A stretch of DNA of 64,000 bases from Cohnella ginsengisoli (GTDB taxonomy: Bacteria > Bacillota > Bacilli > Paenibacillales > Paenibacillaceae): assembly GCF_029525555.1 (NCBI RefSeq), contig NZ_JAPDHZ010000004.1, positions 960,443 through 1,024,442 of the forward strand. The letters are read 5' to 3'. Below, piece by piece: positions 18,158 through 28,425 of the stretch. The notes below the pieces were generated by a model that was not told where the DNA came from, did not search any database, and saw only the letters and a list, made by a program, of their open reading frames with translations. Numbering within the stretch: position 1 is the first letter of the stretch; the number at the start of each line of letters is the position of its first letter. The position numbers and the translations under genes were made by a program.

Positions 18158-19009
18158 ATGGAAACGACAAAGAAAATCGTAAACTCTTCGATTAATAAGA
18201 TCCCTCAATTGGCGATTTTGTTCTGGATCATGAAAATCGCCGCGACAACGTTGGGGGGAGACCGGGAGCGATTTAATTACTGTACCGGGATCCGAAGATC
18301 ATTATTTGACGCCGTTCCTGTTCTTTATCGGAATATTCGTCGTTTTCTTGGCGATTCAATTGTTTGTCAAGAAATATGTCCCCCCTGTTTATTGGATCGT
18401 TATTTTGTCTACAAGTCTTGCGGGCACGGCCTTCTCCGACTACATGGACCGCTCACTAGGATTGGGGTATATGAAGGGCGCCGGACTATTAGTAAGCCTG
18501 CTGATCGTCATTTTTATCGTCTGGTACTTCATCGAGCCGAACATGAACGTTAAAAAAAATCGCGACCAGACGCGTCGAAGTTCTATATTGGATTGCAATT
18601 CTCGTTTCCAATACTTTAGGTACGGCTGCAGGAGACTTTTTATCGCACAAACAGGAAGGCGTCGGCAAGCTGGCGGGCGGCGGAAGCTTTTTTGGAAGAA
18701 GGCTTAGGCCTGACGATCGCGCAAGGCGCCATGCTGACCGGCGGACTCATCGTACTAATCCTGTTAACCTATTGGTTTACGAAGATGAATCGAGTCGTTT
18801 TGTTCTGGTTGGCCTTCATATTGACTCGCCCTTTCGGAGCGACTTTCGGGGATTTCTTAATTAAGCCTCATGACAAAGGCGGACTCGGACTCCAAAACGG
18901 TACGCAGATCGCCTCCGGTATTTTATTGGCCGTCCTGATCGTCTGTATCGTGATTGAGTATGCGAAGCCAAAGAGTTTGATTCGTTCGACTGATACGGCA
19001 GCGGCTTAA
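18158..19009 (+). CDS. COG4705-type integral membrane protein (three frameshifts)
   Basis: Reconstructed at 283 aa with about eight membrane segments. A motif recurs once per membrane pair: AATTLGETGSDLI, STSLAGTAFSDYMD, VSNTLGTAAGDFLS, TRPFGATFGDFLIK. This repeat is the mark of the COG4705 membrane-anchored family, whose function is not established. Frame breaks at G6 (18253-18258), A8 (18552-18559) and T6 (18688-18693) are each cured by losing one base. The start is ATG 18158 after AAAGGAG. It stands alone, with a strong terminator behind it. Confidence 0.7.
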
Positions 19010-19053
19010 CGCCCCGCGAAGAGGGGTTCGATCCAACCGCGACAAATCGCATG

Positions 19054-19084
19054 GCTGCCGGATGATTCGGCAGCTTTTTTTTTT
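19054..19084 (+). terminator. Rho-independent terminator
   Basis: GCTGCCG, a seven-base loop, CGGCAGC and then ten T residues directly after the COG4705-type gene. Confidence 0.95.
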
Positions 19085-19199
19085 GCGACTTTCGGCAAGA
19101 ATGATACTTTTTTAGTCCTGACGTATGGCTCGTTGGAGTAATTTTCAAATTCCCTGATTATGGTATGTTTAATAAAAACGTCCATGGGAGTGAATTGAA

Positions 19200-21414
19200 A
19201 TGAACCGACGGTCCATGCTCCTGATTTGCGGTGCTTTGATGCTCATGCCGCTGATGCCCAACCACGCATCCGCCGCCAATGCCGGTGCCGAAGCAGCTGC
19301 ACAAGAAATCATGTCAGTAACGCTTAATCAGCTGAAAGCGGACCCATCCGTCGTCGATCAGCCTCCGGTCGTAACGCGCTTGGAACCGGCAAGCAATCAC
19401 GCCGTCATTCGCGACAACAGCATGCACGTCATTGCCGAAGCCGAGGACGACCTCGCGCAGCCTTCATTTTTAGTGCAAATCGGAGAGGATCTCCGATATC
19501 CGGATATCATCGAGAGCGACCAAGGCGCAGGCAAGTTCGACCGCGTATTCGATGTTACGCCGTATGACGGCAGGACGCTGAACATCCAATATTCCATTTC
19601 GGATGGCACTACGCCAAGCGGCGACGACAATCGCCGGGTAAACGTGCATCGAACCGTTCACATCGAAACTAGCCCTGAACTGGCAGAGTCGGAGCGTGAA
19701 CCGGACGCCCAGATCTTGGATGCGGATGCGTCTCGCCTGTTGCTTGTTCGGGACGGCGACTTGATCATCAAGAATCGCACGGACGGCACCGAAACGGAAC
19801 TGCTCACGGGCGTTACGACGGACAGATCCGACGGGTTTAAATTAACGCCTGCAGGAGCTGCATTTCTCATCGACACGGGCTGGTATGAATTGAAGCTATT
19901 TTGGTGGAACGGACAGTCGCTGATGTCCATACCGGTGGAGTCGGGATCGGTTTGGCAGGCGAGGGGGGAACTATGTAGCGAGTTCGGACTTGGGGACGCT
20001 ACACTGGGTCGATACCGCGAACGGGACCGTCCGCAATATGCCATACCCAAGCGATCTCAACTTTGAGCTGGAGCCGAGCGGTACGCTCCTGCTTGAACCG
20101 GAGACCAGCGGCGAGAGCGACCGAATTCTGCGCTACGATCCGCTAACGGGCAGCAAGACGACTGCTTTGGCGTATCCCGGTGCTCCGCGCGGCCCGGTGA
20201 CCGACGGCGAAGTCATTTTGTTCACGTTGGCCGACGGCAGCTTAATGAAATACGCGGAGGGAACTGCGACTGTCGTGGTTCCCGGAACGACTGCGACAAG
20301 GTTGTTGCCGCATGCAGGATACGAGGCGAACGACGGCTGGATCGCGTTCCAAAAGCCGAACGCAAGCGATGTACGGCAACTTTATTTGCAGTCCCCCGAC
20401 GGTACGGCGAAGCAGGCAAGCCATTTTAATGCGGAGGCTACGATTCATTCTTTAGATAGCTCCGGCACCTTGCTTCTGGCAAATTCGAAAAAACTTTACC
20501 AATATCAGCACGGGATGGACAAGCTTCATCTGATCGCTGGAGACGCCGGCGTTGTTCGAAGGATAAATAGTCAGCTCTATTACTTATTGGGCGATACGAT
20601 CTTTGCCGTGCAGTTTCAAACGCCTGGCGACACAGAAGCGCCAACATGGCCGCAGGGCGACGTGTTGTCGTCTTCCCAAGCGACTTTTAACGGCGTAAAA
20701 CTGAATTGGCAGCCGGCTACGGACGAAGAGGGCGTAGTCAAGTATTTGCTATATCAGAACAACAAGCCGCTATCTACCCTAGAAGGGTCGGTGAACAGCT
20801 ATGAAGCGCAGGGGTTGTCGCCCAATACTTCTTACCTCTTTACGCTGGTCGCTGTCGACGCGGCCGGCAACCAAAGTATAGAGAAGAGCGTGTCGGTCAC
20901 CACTGTCAAACCGACTACAAAGCCAGAAACGCTGCTGTACCGCTTCGACGGAACGATTCTGGACTTGGATCAAAGTTATATCGTTTGGAAAAAAGCCGGC
21001 GATCGCGTCCTGTGGCTGTTCAACCGTATCGATAAAAGCCAAGTCAAGGTTTACGATGCCGCCGGGTCGGATCGTACGATTACGAATGCCGCGTTAACGG
21101 CAGAAGGCATTGTTTATACGTTGGATAGCAGCGGTTCGACCAAGACATACATTTGGAAAAACGGTACGGTTACCGAGTATTCGGAGGGGCAGACGCCATA
21201 CGAAACGAGAGGGATACCTGAAGGCATGGTTATGTATACGATAAATGGCACCACGTACCTTTACGGTCGGGAAGGTGAACTCCTATGCACCTTCAGCGGT
21301 CCAGGCAAGTTAGAATACCGCGAGCATATCTTTAGTGAGCCGAGCGGTAATCCGTACCGGTTTGACGCCTGGTATCGCGTATACGGAGGTTCCTTGTACA
21401 GCGTTCGAATGTAA
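19200..21414 (+). CDS. Secreted protein with propeller-like repeats and an FN3 domain (one frameshift)
   Basis: Reconstructed at 737 aa. Residues 1-25 are a signal peptide ending HASAA. About 60-160 looks like an Ig-like segment (PPVVTRLEPASNHAVIRDNS). From ~170 to ~470 repeated strands such as LLLVRDGDLII, HWVDTANGTVR and YLQSPDGTA suggest a beta-propeller. An FN3 domain covers ~480-580 (GVKLNWQPATDEEGVVKYLL to VDAAGNQS), then more propeller-like strands. It has no catalytic motif I recognise and no LPXTG or S-layer domain. One G too many in 19963-19968 breaks the frame. Likely outside the cell, possibly binding a glycan or protein. Confidence 0.7.
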
Positions 21415-21451
21415 GGAAGCAGCATTGTAGGTGAATATAACGCCAGCATAC

Positions 21452-21492
21452 AAACGGTCCCGCGGGCCTTCGCTCACGGGGTCGTTTTTTTT
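21452..21492 (+). terminator. Rho-independent terminator
   Basis: AACGGTCCCG pairs with CGGGGTCGTT (two G-T wobbles) and runs into a long T tract, behind the FN3 gene. Confidence 0.8.
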
Positions 21493-21523
21493 ATGAAAGG
21501 GCTAAATATTTTAATTATCCGCG

Positions 21524-21552
21524 TTGACAAATGAGTGAATCGTTCATACAAT
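21524..21552 (+). promoter_or_regulatory. Sigma-A promoter of the SDR-tetR operon
   Basis: TTGACA, a 17-base spacer and TACAAT: an almost ideal vegetative promoter about 70 bases before the SDR start. Confidence 0.85.
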
Positions 21553-21572
21553 ATTAATAAGTGAACGGTTCA
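21536..21572. promoter_or_regulatory. Paired TetR-type operators
   Basis: Two related 11-mers, TGAATCGTTCA (21536-21546, inside the promoter spacer) and TGAACGGTTCA (21562-21572, just past the -10), share TGAAnnnTTCA. Such a pair is what a TetR dimer would bind. A tetR gene is the second gene of this operon, so self-repression is likely. Confidence 0.65.
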
Positions 21573-21600
21573 TTCATCAAAACGAGGAGGAACGGCAAAT

Positions 21601-22510
21601 ATGCGGAAAGCAACAAGCCGAAGGTCAAAACGTAAAAGGGAAATATGTCGTCATTACAGGGGCCACGAGCGGGATCGGATTGGCGGCTGCGCATGCCTTA
21701 GCCGCGAGAGGGGCGAACTTGGGCCTCGTCGCGCGCAATGCCGCCAAAGGTAACGAGGTTGCGGCAAAGCTGCGGGCGGCATCGGGCAATCGGATTACGG
21801 TAGACGTCTTCATCGCCGATATGTCCTCTCAGCGATCCATCCGCCGGGCGGCAAGAGAGATGTCGGCCAAATGTCCGAAGATCGATATTCTGATCAATAA
21901 CGCAGGCGCGATGTTCGTAGCGCGCAAGTTGACGGAGGAGGGGCTGGAGATGACCTGGGCGGTCAACCATATCGCGCCTTTCTTGTTAACGTCACTGCTC
22001 CTTGATAAACTGATGTTGAGCGACGACGCTCGCATCATTACCACGTCGTCCCACGGCCATAAGATGGCCAGGAAAGGCATCGGATACGATGATTTGAGCG
22101 GTCTTCGTTGCTATGGGTTTTGGGGCAAAATGAGGGGCGGCCCGAACTTCCGGTATGGCGAGACGAAGCTGGCAAACATTTTGTTCACTGCCGAGCTGGC
22201 GAATCGTTTGAAGGGCACGAACGTCGCCGCGTATTGTTTCGACCCGGGGCTGGTCGACACGAATTTCAATTCGGATAACGGATGGCTCGCCCGGATGACG
22301 ATGGCCGTCATGAAGCGATTTGCCCAATCTCCCGAGAAGGGCGCGGAGACGCTCGTATGGCTGGCGGATACGGACGCCAACAACCTGGAGAGCGGGCGTT
22401 ATTATGCCGGCAAACAAATAAGGACGCCGTCGCTACAAGCGAGCGATCGGGAAGCGGCGAAGAAGCTGTGGGAAATGAGCGCGGAGCAAATCCTTGTCTC
22501 TCAGGCTTAA
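21601..22510 (+). CDS. Short-chain dehydrogenase/reductase (frameshift near start)
   Basis: About 302 aa, similar to the retinol-dehydrogenase/protochlorophyllide-reductase-like SDRs. It has GATSGIG (NAD(P) loop), NNAGAMF, the catalytic Ser in ITTSSHGH and YGETK. It probably reduces or oxidises a small carbonyl/alcohol with NAD(P). An ATG at 21601 sits ten bases behind AGGAGG, but is one base out of phase with the body; removing one base near 21604-21606 gives MRKQQAEGQNVKGKYVVITG. It is co-transcribed with tetR, suggesting response to a toxic or signal compound. Confidence 0.75.
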
Positions 22511-22548
22511 CCCGCGGAGCGACGCGCAAAAAGGAAGAAGGATCATAG

Positions 22549-23142
22549 ATGCCAAGAATAGCGAAGGCGCAAGCCGAACAAGCGATCGACGAACGCAAGG
22601 ATCAGATCAAAAAGGCGGCTCTTAAAATATTCGCGGAGAAGGGCCTCGCCGGCACGAAGATGAGCATGATCGCGGAGGCGGCCGGCATCAGCCAAGGATT
22701 ATCATACCGCTATTTTGAATCCAAAGACGAGATTTTCGGACTTCTCGTGGAAGAGGCGATCGAGGAATCCCGGCAAGCCATCCAGCATATCGGCAGGCTT
22801 CCGGGTTCGCCGCTTGAGCAATTAAGGGCGTTCACGCTTCATCTATTGGATGAAGACCACAAGCAATTTTTCCTGCTCGTTCAACAGGCGCTAACGTCGG
22901 AAGGCGTGCCGCACAAGGCGAGAGAAGCGATCGAGCGGTATTCGCCCCAGGATACGATCGAGCAGATGATCCCGATCTTCGTTCGCGGACAGCAAGAAGG
23001 ACAATTCGCCGAAGGCGATCCCTACAAGCGATTGATTTTATTCCTCTCAGTGGTTAACGGTCTCATGCTTCAAGATGCGAAGGCTACGGGCATGGATTGG
23101 ACGCAGGAAGTGGACCGGCTGCTGAATATCTTGACGAAATAA
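22549..23142 (+). CDS. TetR/AcrR family repressor
   Basis: 197 aa, intact. Residues ~18-65 are the TetR helix-turn-helix (IKKAALKIFAEKGLAGTKMS, then AAGISQGLSYRYFESKDEI). The remainder is an all-helical ligand-binding domain ending near DRLLNILTK. It lies 38 bases after the SDR gene in the same transcript, and two TGAAnnnTTCA repeats overlap the operon promoter. It probably represses its own operon until a small ligand binds. Confidence 0.9.
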   Translation: MPRIAKAQAEQAIDERKDQIKKAALKIFAEKGLAGTKMSMIAEAAGISQGLSYRYFESKDEIFGLLVEEAIEESRQAIQHIGRLPGSPLEQLRAFTLHLLDEDHKQFFLLVQQALTSEGVPHKAREAIERYSPQDTIEQMIPIFVRGQQEGQFAEGDPYKRLILFLSVVNGLMLQDAKATGMDWTQEVDRLLNILTK

Positions 23143-23158
23143 AAGAATCGGTTAAGCG

Positions 23159-23195
23159 AAGAAGAGGCGGCGCGCGGCGCCTCTTCTTTGTTATT
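23159..23195 (+). terminator. Terminator of the SDR-tetR operon
   Basis: GAAGAGGCG pairs with CGCCTCTTC, with a GC-rich loop, followed by TTTGTTATTTTT. Confidence 0.8.
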
Positions 23196-23261
23196 TTTGG
23201 GTCCGTTGGATATACTACACCACTGAACCGGCGGTCAGTCTATCCGAGGGAGAGATGTGTT

Positions 23262-24851
23262 TTGCGGATCAAGCGTCGAAGCCAGTCGATTCGCGGCAAG
23301 CGAGCGAAGCCGATCGACACGCCCCATCTTCCTTCCGAACCCCATGCGGAATTAAGCGCGGAACTTTCCGTAAACGAGAAAGCGCTGAGGGAAGCTTTTC
23401 AAGGATGCTCCGATATCGTATTCCGTCCAATCCGTACCACCCCCGAATTATTGCTGATTTATACCGATGGACTGGTCGATACCAAAACGTTGGAACAAGT
23501 CGTGCTGAAGCCGCTTATATACAATGGACTTTCAGCCGGGAACGTGTCGAACGGCATTCCCATATCGGGGGAAATCATTCAAGCGCAATTGATTGCCGTC
23601 TCGCAAATCCAAACGGTATCTACGATTAACGAAGTCATCGACGGCATTCTGAAAGCGAATATCGGCCTGTTGATCGACGGTGAAAACAGGGCAATCGTCG
23701 CGGAACTGAAAGGCTTCGAAAGACGCGCGGTCGAAGAACCGGAAGCCGAAGTGTCCGTCCGAGGACCAAGGGACGGATTCACGGAAACGCTGCGCATTAA
23801 TACGAGCTTGATCCGCAGGCGAATCCGCAGCCCTAAGCTGAAAATGGAATCCATCGCGCTGGGCCGAGTGTCTCAAACCGATGTCGCGATCGTCTATATC
23901 GAAGGGATCGTTTCACGAACGGTCTTGGACGAAGTCCGAAATAGAATCGGCCGAATTCAAATGGACGGCGTGCTGGAATCAGGCTTTATCGAAGAATTTA
24001 TTGAAGATGCGCCCTGGTCCCCATTTCCGCAGATTCAAAACACCGAGCGTCCCGATGTCGTATGCGCAAGCCTGCTTGAAGGGAAAGTCGCGATTATGAT
24101 CGATAACACGCCGTTCGTGTTGATCGCTCCGATGACGTTCTGGACCGGCCTGCAGGCAGTAGAGGATTATTACGAACGATCCATTTATACGACGTTCATT
24201 CGATTCGTTCGCTACTCTTTGTTTAATATCGCCCTCATGCTGCCTTCCTTGTACGTCGCGCTGTCTACCTTTCATCAACAGCTGATCCCTACGAACCTGC
24301 TCATGAGTATCGCCAATTCCAGGGAAGGCGTCCCGTTTCCGACTTTTGTCGAGGCGATGCTCATGGAGTTTATGTTCGAGGGTCTTCGCGAAGCCGGCAT
24401 TCGCATGCCCAGGGCCGTCGGTTCGGCCGTCAGCATCGTGGGGGCGCTCGTCATCGGGCAGTCCGCCGTGCAAGCAGGCATCGTGTCCGCGCCGGTCGTC
24501 ATTGTCGTAGCGATGACCGGGATCGCGTCATTTGCCATTCCGCGATACAATTTCGGGACCGCGTATCGGCTTCTTCGGTTCCCGATGTTGATTCTGGCGG
24601 GCATGTTCGGTCTATACGGCATCGTAAGCGGCGTGTTTCTCATGATTATACATCTCAACGGCCTTCGCTCGTTTGGCGTTCCGTATATGAGTCCGATGGT
24701 GTCGCCGGTGCCGCACGCGATCAAGGATATATTCTTGCGCGCGCCCAGATGGATGATGACGATGCGTCCCGCGTTCACCGCCGGCGCCAATGCAAAGCGA
24801 ATTCCCGAAGGCCAGCGGCCAAGTCCGAAGCGAGAGGAGGAGGGGCAATGA
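23262..24851 (+). CDS. Spore germination protein, GerA/GerKA family
   Basis: About 529 aa, the normal size. This is the A subunit of a nutrient germinant receptor in the spore inner membrane. It has a long soluble N-terminal domain, the family blocks VRGPRDGFTETLRINTSLIR and ESIALGRVSQTDVAIVYIEG, then DGVLESGFIEEFIED and NTERPDVV, and from ~310 five or so membrane segments with PTNLLMSIANSREGVPFP. The start is taken as TTG 23262 behind GAGGGAGAG. An ATG at 23255 would be in phase if one T in the following run were extra. A TATACTA near 23211 loosely resembles a sigma-G -10. The end overlaps gerC by ATGA. Confidence 0.9.
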   Translation: MRIKRRSQSIRGKRAKPIDTPHLPSEPHAELSAELSVNEKALREAFQGCSDIVFRPIRTTPELLLIYTDGLVDTKTLEQVVLKPLIYNGLSAGNVSNGIPISGEIIQAQLIAVSQIQTVSTINEVIDGILKANIGLLIDGENRAIVAELKGFERRAVEEPEAEVSVRGPRDGFTETLRINTSLIRRRIRSPKLKMESIALGRVSQTDVAIVYIEGIVSRTVLDEVRNRIGRIQMDGVLESGFIEEFIEDAPWSPFPQIQNTERPDVVCASLLEGKVAIMIDNTPFVLIAPMTFWTGLQAVEDYYERSIYTTFIRFVRYSLFNIALMLPSLYVALSTFHQQLIPTNLLMSIANSREGVPFPTFVEAMLMEFMFEGLREAGIRMPRAVGSAVSIVGALVIGQSAVQAGIVSAPVVIVVAMTGIASFAIPRYNFGTAYRLLRFPMLILAGMFGLYGIVSGVFLMIIHLNGLRSFGVPYMSPMVSPVPHAIKDIFLRAPRWMMTMRPAFTAGANAKRIPEGQRPSPKREEEGQ

Positions 24852-26076
24852 ACAAGAATGCGCCGGCTTGCCTCTGCTTGGCGTTCTCGCTCTTTTTTTA
24901 TATCGGGCTGCTGGGACAGTTCTGAAGTCAACGATATTGCCATCGAGCTGGCTTGGGGGATCGATAATGCCCCGGATCAGAAGATCCGGATTAGCGCGCA
25001 AGCCATCATTCCGTCGAAAATCAACGGCGGACAGAACGACGTTTCAAGCCAGGCTAGCAAAGGAAAGCCGTATTTTGTCCTTGCAAGCGACGGCATGAAT
25101 ACGCTTGATGCCGTCCAGCGAATGCAAACCAAGCTCTCGAGGGAAATGTTCCGAGGTCACCGGCGGGTCATCGTCATCGGGGGAGTCCATGGCCAGAAGG
25201 GGCGTCAAGGAAATCTTCGATACCTACAGCCGGGACCCGAATCTCAAGCTGCGCACCGACATTTTTATCGTCAAGGGCGACACCGCGCAAAATTTTCTTA
25301 AAGTATCGTATCCGCTAGAGAACATACCCGGAATCGGCGTATTGGGGGAATACGACCAAATCGGGACGGCTTCCAGAGAAATGGGGCTGCTGAACTTCTT
25401 GCTCGCCGCGTCAAGCGACAGCGCTTGTCCGGCATTGCCTGTCGTCGCCATCGGCATGGAGCCTGACGTTCCGGAAGAACAACAAGGACAAGCACCGTCC
25501 AAAGCGGATCGGGAGGGCTTCCGAATCGTAGGCACCGCTATTTTTAACAAGGAGTTAAAGATGGTTGGATACATCGATATGGAAGAAGGACGCGCCATGC
25601 GGTGGGTATCCGGCAATCTGAGGAGAATGACGGTGTCCGAAACGCTGCCGCAAGGAAAGGGCAACGTCAGCATGGACGTCGTCAAAACCAAAAGCAAAAT
25701 CATTTCCGCTTATCAAGGCGGGCGGTTAAAAATCCATGTCACTTTGACGGGACAAGGAGCGATACGCGAGAATAATACGGATCTGGATCTAACGAACACC
25801 AAGCATATTTCCGATTTGGAAAAGGCTTTAAACAGGCATACCGAAGAAGTCGCGCTGAAGACGATTACCGACGTGCAGAAGGAATACGGAACGGACGTCT
25901 TCGGCTTTAGCGATGCGATCCGCCGGAAGGATCTGGCCCTGTGGAAGTCCATAAAAGACGATTGGAAAGAGGAGTTTCAAAGGTCGGAGATTACCTTGAA
26001 GGCTAAAATGACGGTTCGGCGGATCGGCGTTACCGGGCCTTCGCTGCAATTGAACCCGAATGAGATCAAGAAATAA
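24848..26076 (+). CDS. Spore germination lipoprotein, GerC family (two frameshifts)
   Basis: Reconstructed at 408 aa, the same length as the second GerC in this window. It has a short signal with lipobox FISGC and the family hallmark GCWDSSEVND right after the lipidated Cys. It shows ASDGMNTLDAVQRMQ and a C-terminal domain ending in ITLKAKMTVRRIG. It is anchored to the outside of the inner spore membrane and is needed for receptor function. Frame breaks at T7 (24893-24899) and G5 (25179-25183) are cured by loss of one base each. It overlaps gerA by four bases and meets a minus-strand gerB tail-to-tail eight bases on, with no gerB following on its own strand. Confidence 0.85.
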
Positions 26077-26083
26077 AATAGAT

Positions 26084-27171
26084 TTATTTTGTTAAACGAC
26101 GCAACAGGGACACGATAAGCAGCATCCCGGGCACAACGAACAACATGGGCACCCAAATATAGGGAACGAGTATTTCAAAGTGATGGCGATAAATATGCTC
26201 GGCGATGTTTTTGGACATCGTCAGCCCAAGGATTAACGCGACGGCGCATGCCGGGATGACAAGGACGCGGTAACTTTTCATTTTCGTCAATTGTTGAATT
26301 CCCGTTACCGCCGCGAGAATGAGAACGACGCATTTTAAAAGCGCCGTCATTAAAAAATAAAGGACGCCGAACATCTGCAGGTTCTCGATGAATTGTCCGA
26401 CGCTAATCACGCTCAGCAAGGTGTAAAGCGGGTACAAAAAAACCTGAAAACAGGGTTCCGAACGCCATAATCGCGAGCACGTCGAAGCAGGTAATCATGA
26501 CGCCGGAAAGGATCGTGGCCAGAAGGGTGATCCTCATTACCTTTCCCGGCTGTTTGGTCTGCGTCCAGAACATGGCGAAGACGAGCGTTTCCCCGAACGA
26601 TTGCGTGATGCCGGCCGGAAATACGGCCTTCTGGATGGGCCTCCAGCCTTTTTCAAAAGCGGGCTGTAAATAATGGAGATGTAAAACGTCCGAACCAAAA
26701 AAGGAGAATGACCTCCAAACCAAACAAAATGAGTACGATGGGAAGGAAGATCTCTCCCAATCGAGAGACGCTTGCTATACCGCCATAGACGCAGTAGGCC
26801 AAAATGACGGCAAATAGACCGGCGGTTAAAACATACGGCGTATCCGGCAACAAGGCTGTCGAGACCATATCCCGGACATCCGCAATGATCCGTCCGCCGA
26901 CGTAAATAAACAGGAGCGGGTACAGAAAAGAAACAGGCGTTCCGATCCAGGTTCCGAATTGGGCTGGAAACCATTGGACAAGCGTTAACCCTGGATTCAA
27001 CTTCATCAAGGCGATATAGATCAAAATGATCAACGCGCCTACGCCGCAGGAAATGAGTTCGCCGATCCAGGCATCGCGACCGGCCGAGCCGCCGAAGCCA
27101 AAGATGATGGTCGTGCCCAATTGGAAAATGAAGGTGATCGCGAACAGTTGATAGTTCGAAATAATGAGCAA
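26084..27171 (-). CDS. Spore germination permease, GerB family (two frameshifts)
   Basis: Reconstructed at 361 aa with ten hydrophobic segments, the standard GerAB/GerKB form (amino-acid-permease-like B subunit that senses the germinant). It begins ISNYQLFAITFIFQLGTTII; it contains GRDAWIGELISCGVGALIIL, LLPDTPYVLTAGL and FPAGITQSFGETLVF. Breaks are at a six-base A run on plus (26697-26702) and in 26436-26450, each needing one base less. The annotated TTG start sits directly against GGGAG, so the true start may be a few codons on or be altered by another error. It is the last gene of the minus operon and could partner either receptor set. Confidence 0.8.
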
Positions 27172-27224
27172 CTCCCGGAAACGTTATAAGGGTAGCTTAT
27201 TTAGTTTTCCAGATTATGCCTGAC

Positions 27225-28379
27225 TTATTCAGAAAAGAATCCAATCCACTGCCTGGAGAAGACTCGGCGGGTCAGCCTTGTCCGGATCTCGATCTCTTTT
27301 TTGCCGCCATCGATCTTCATGACCAGGAACAGGAGGAGCGGAAGGGCGACTTGAAAAATCGTGAACCAGGACGTAACGACCTTCCCCATCCAGATGTGGT
27401 GCGTATAATTGGGCGACAAAAAAGGAGAGGCCGAAAATCGCCGCGCCGATCATAAAGACGCCTTTCCGGTATCCGATGCCCGTCAATTGGCTGAGGCCTG
27501 TCGCGGCGCCGATAAAAAAAAGCAGCCAGCTTGACGCCAAGGCCGAGGAAAAGAACGAATACGAACAGAATATCCATGCGCTCGAACACTTGGGAAAACT
27601 CGATGAGTTGAACGCTCTCCAATAAGGGAAAAGTGACTTTCTCGGCGATGGATTGCCCAAGCACGAAGAGAATCAGCTCGTTCATGCCGATGAGAAAAAT
27701 AGAAACGCCGACATATGCCATGTAGACGGATCGCGTAAAACCGGGCGTTTGGGAGCGTACGAGCGGAAAAAAAACGAGGAACAGGATCGTTTGACCGAAC
27801 GGAAAGGACACCAGCTGCGGAAAAGCGGCTTTGAATACCGGGTGCCAGCCGTTTTCGAGCACGGGGAGCAAACTTGCCGCGTGAATCAGATGTTGGCCGG
27901 ACAGCATCAAAACGAGCAGCAGATAGCCGACGACGACAAACGGAAACAGGACAAGCGAACAGAGAAACAACATGCGCGCGCCGTACCGTGCCGTATTGGC
28001 CACGACGGAGATCGTGATCAAAGCGATAACGAACAAAGGCGTATCGTTAAGCAAGATCTGAGACGTCAATTCAACCAGATCCCGCAGATTGCGGGAGGCT
28101 TCATAAGCGAAATAGCCGACGAACGACAATCCGATCGCCATGCCGGTCCATTTGCCCAAATAAGCGCGACATAACGCGAACAGATCGCGATCGGGATCCT
28201 GCCGGTGCATGGCCAAGTACACCGCGAGCAGAAAAAAGCCGACGACGGCAGCCATCGTCATCGCGATCCAAGCGTCTTGTTTGGCATCGGCAGCCAGAAG
28301 AAATAGCGTCGTGCTGCCGATCTCGTACAAGGCAAGACAAGCGATCAAACCCGCCGGTTTTTTTTATTTCATTATCCAT
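27225..28379 (-). CDS. Spore germination permease, GerB family (three frameshifts)
   Basis: Reconstructed at 383 aa with ten membrane segments. After MDNEIKKPAGLIACLALYEI it follows the family plan: AADAKQDAWIAMTMAAVVGF, LLNDTPLFVIALI and AAFPQLVSFPFGQTILFLVF. It is the B subunit of the receptor encoded with the upstream gerA and gerC. Breaks at the T run 28358-28365, the A run 27514-27521 and the C run 27384-27387 (all plus-strand) each need one base less. It lies 46 bases after gerC and 53 before a second gerB on the same strand. Confidence 0.82.
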
Positions 28380-28425
28380 ATCCGCTAAAACTCCCTTCGC
28401 GCGGTAGGCCCGCCCGGCTGCTCGG

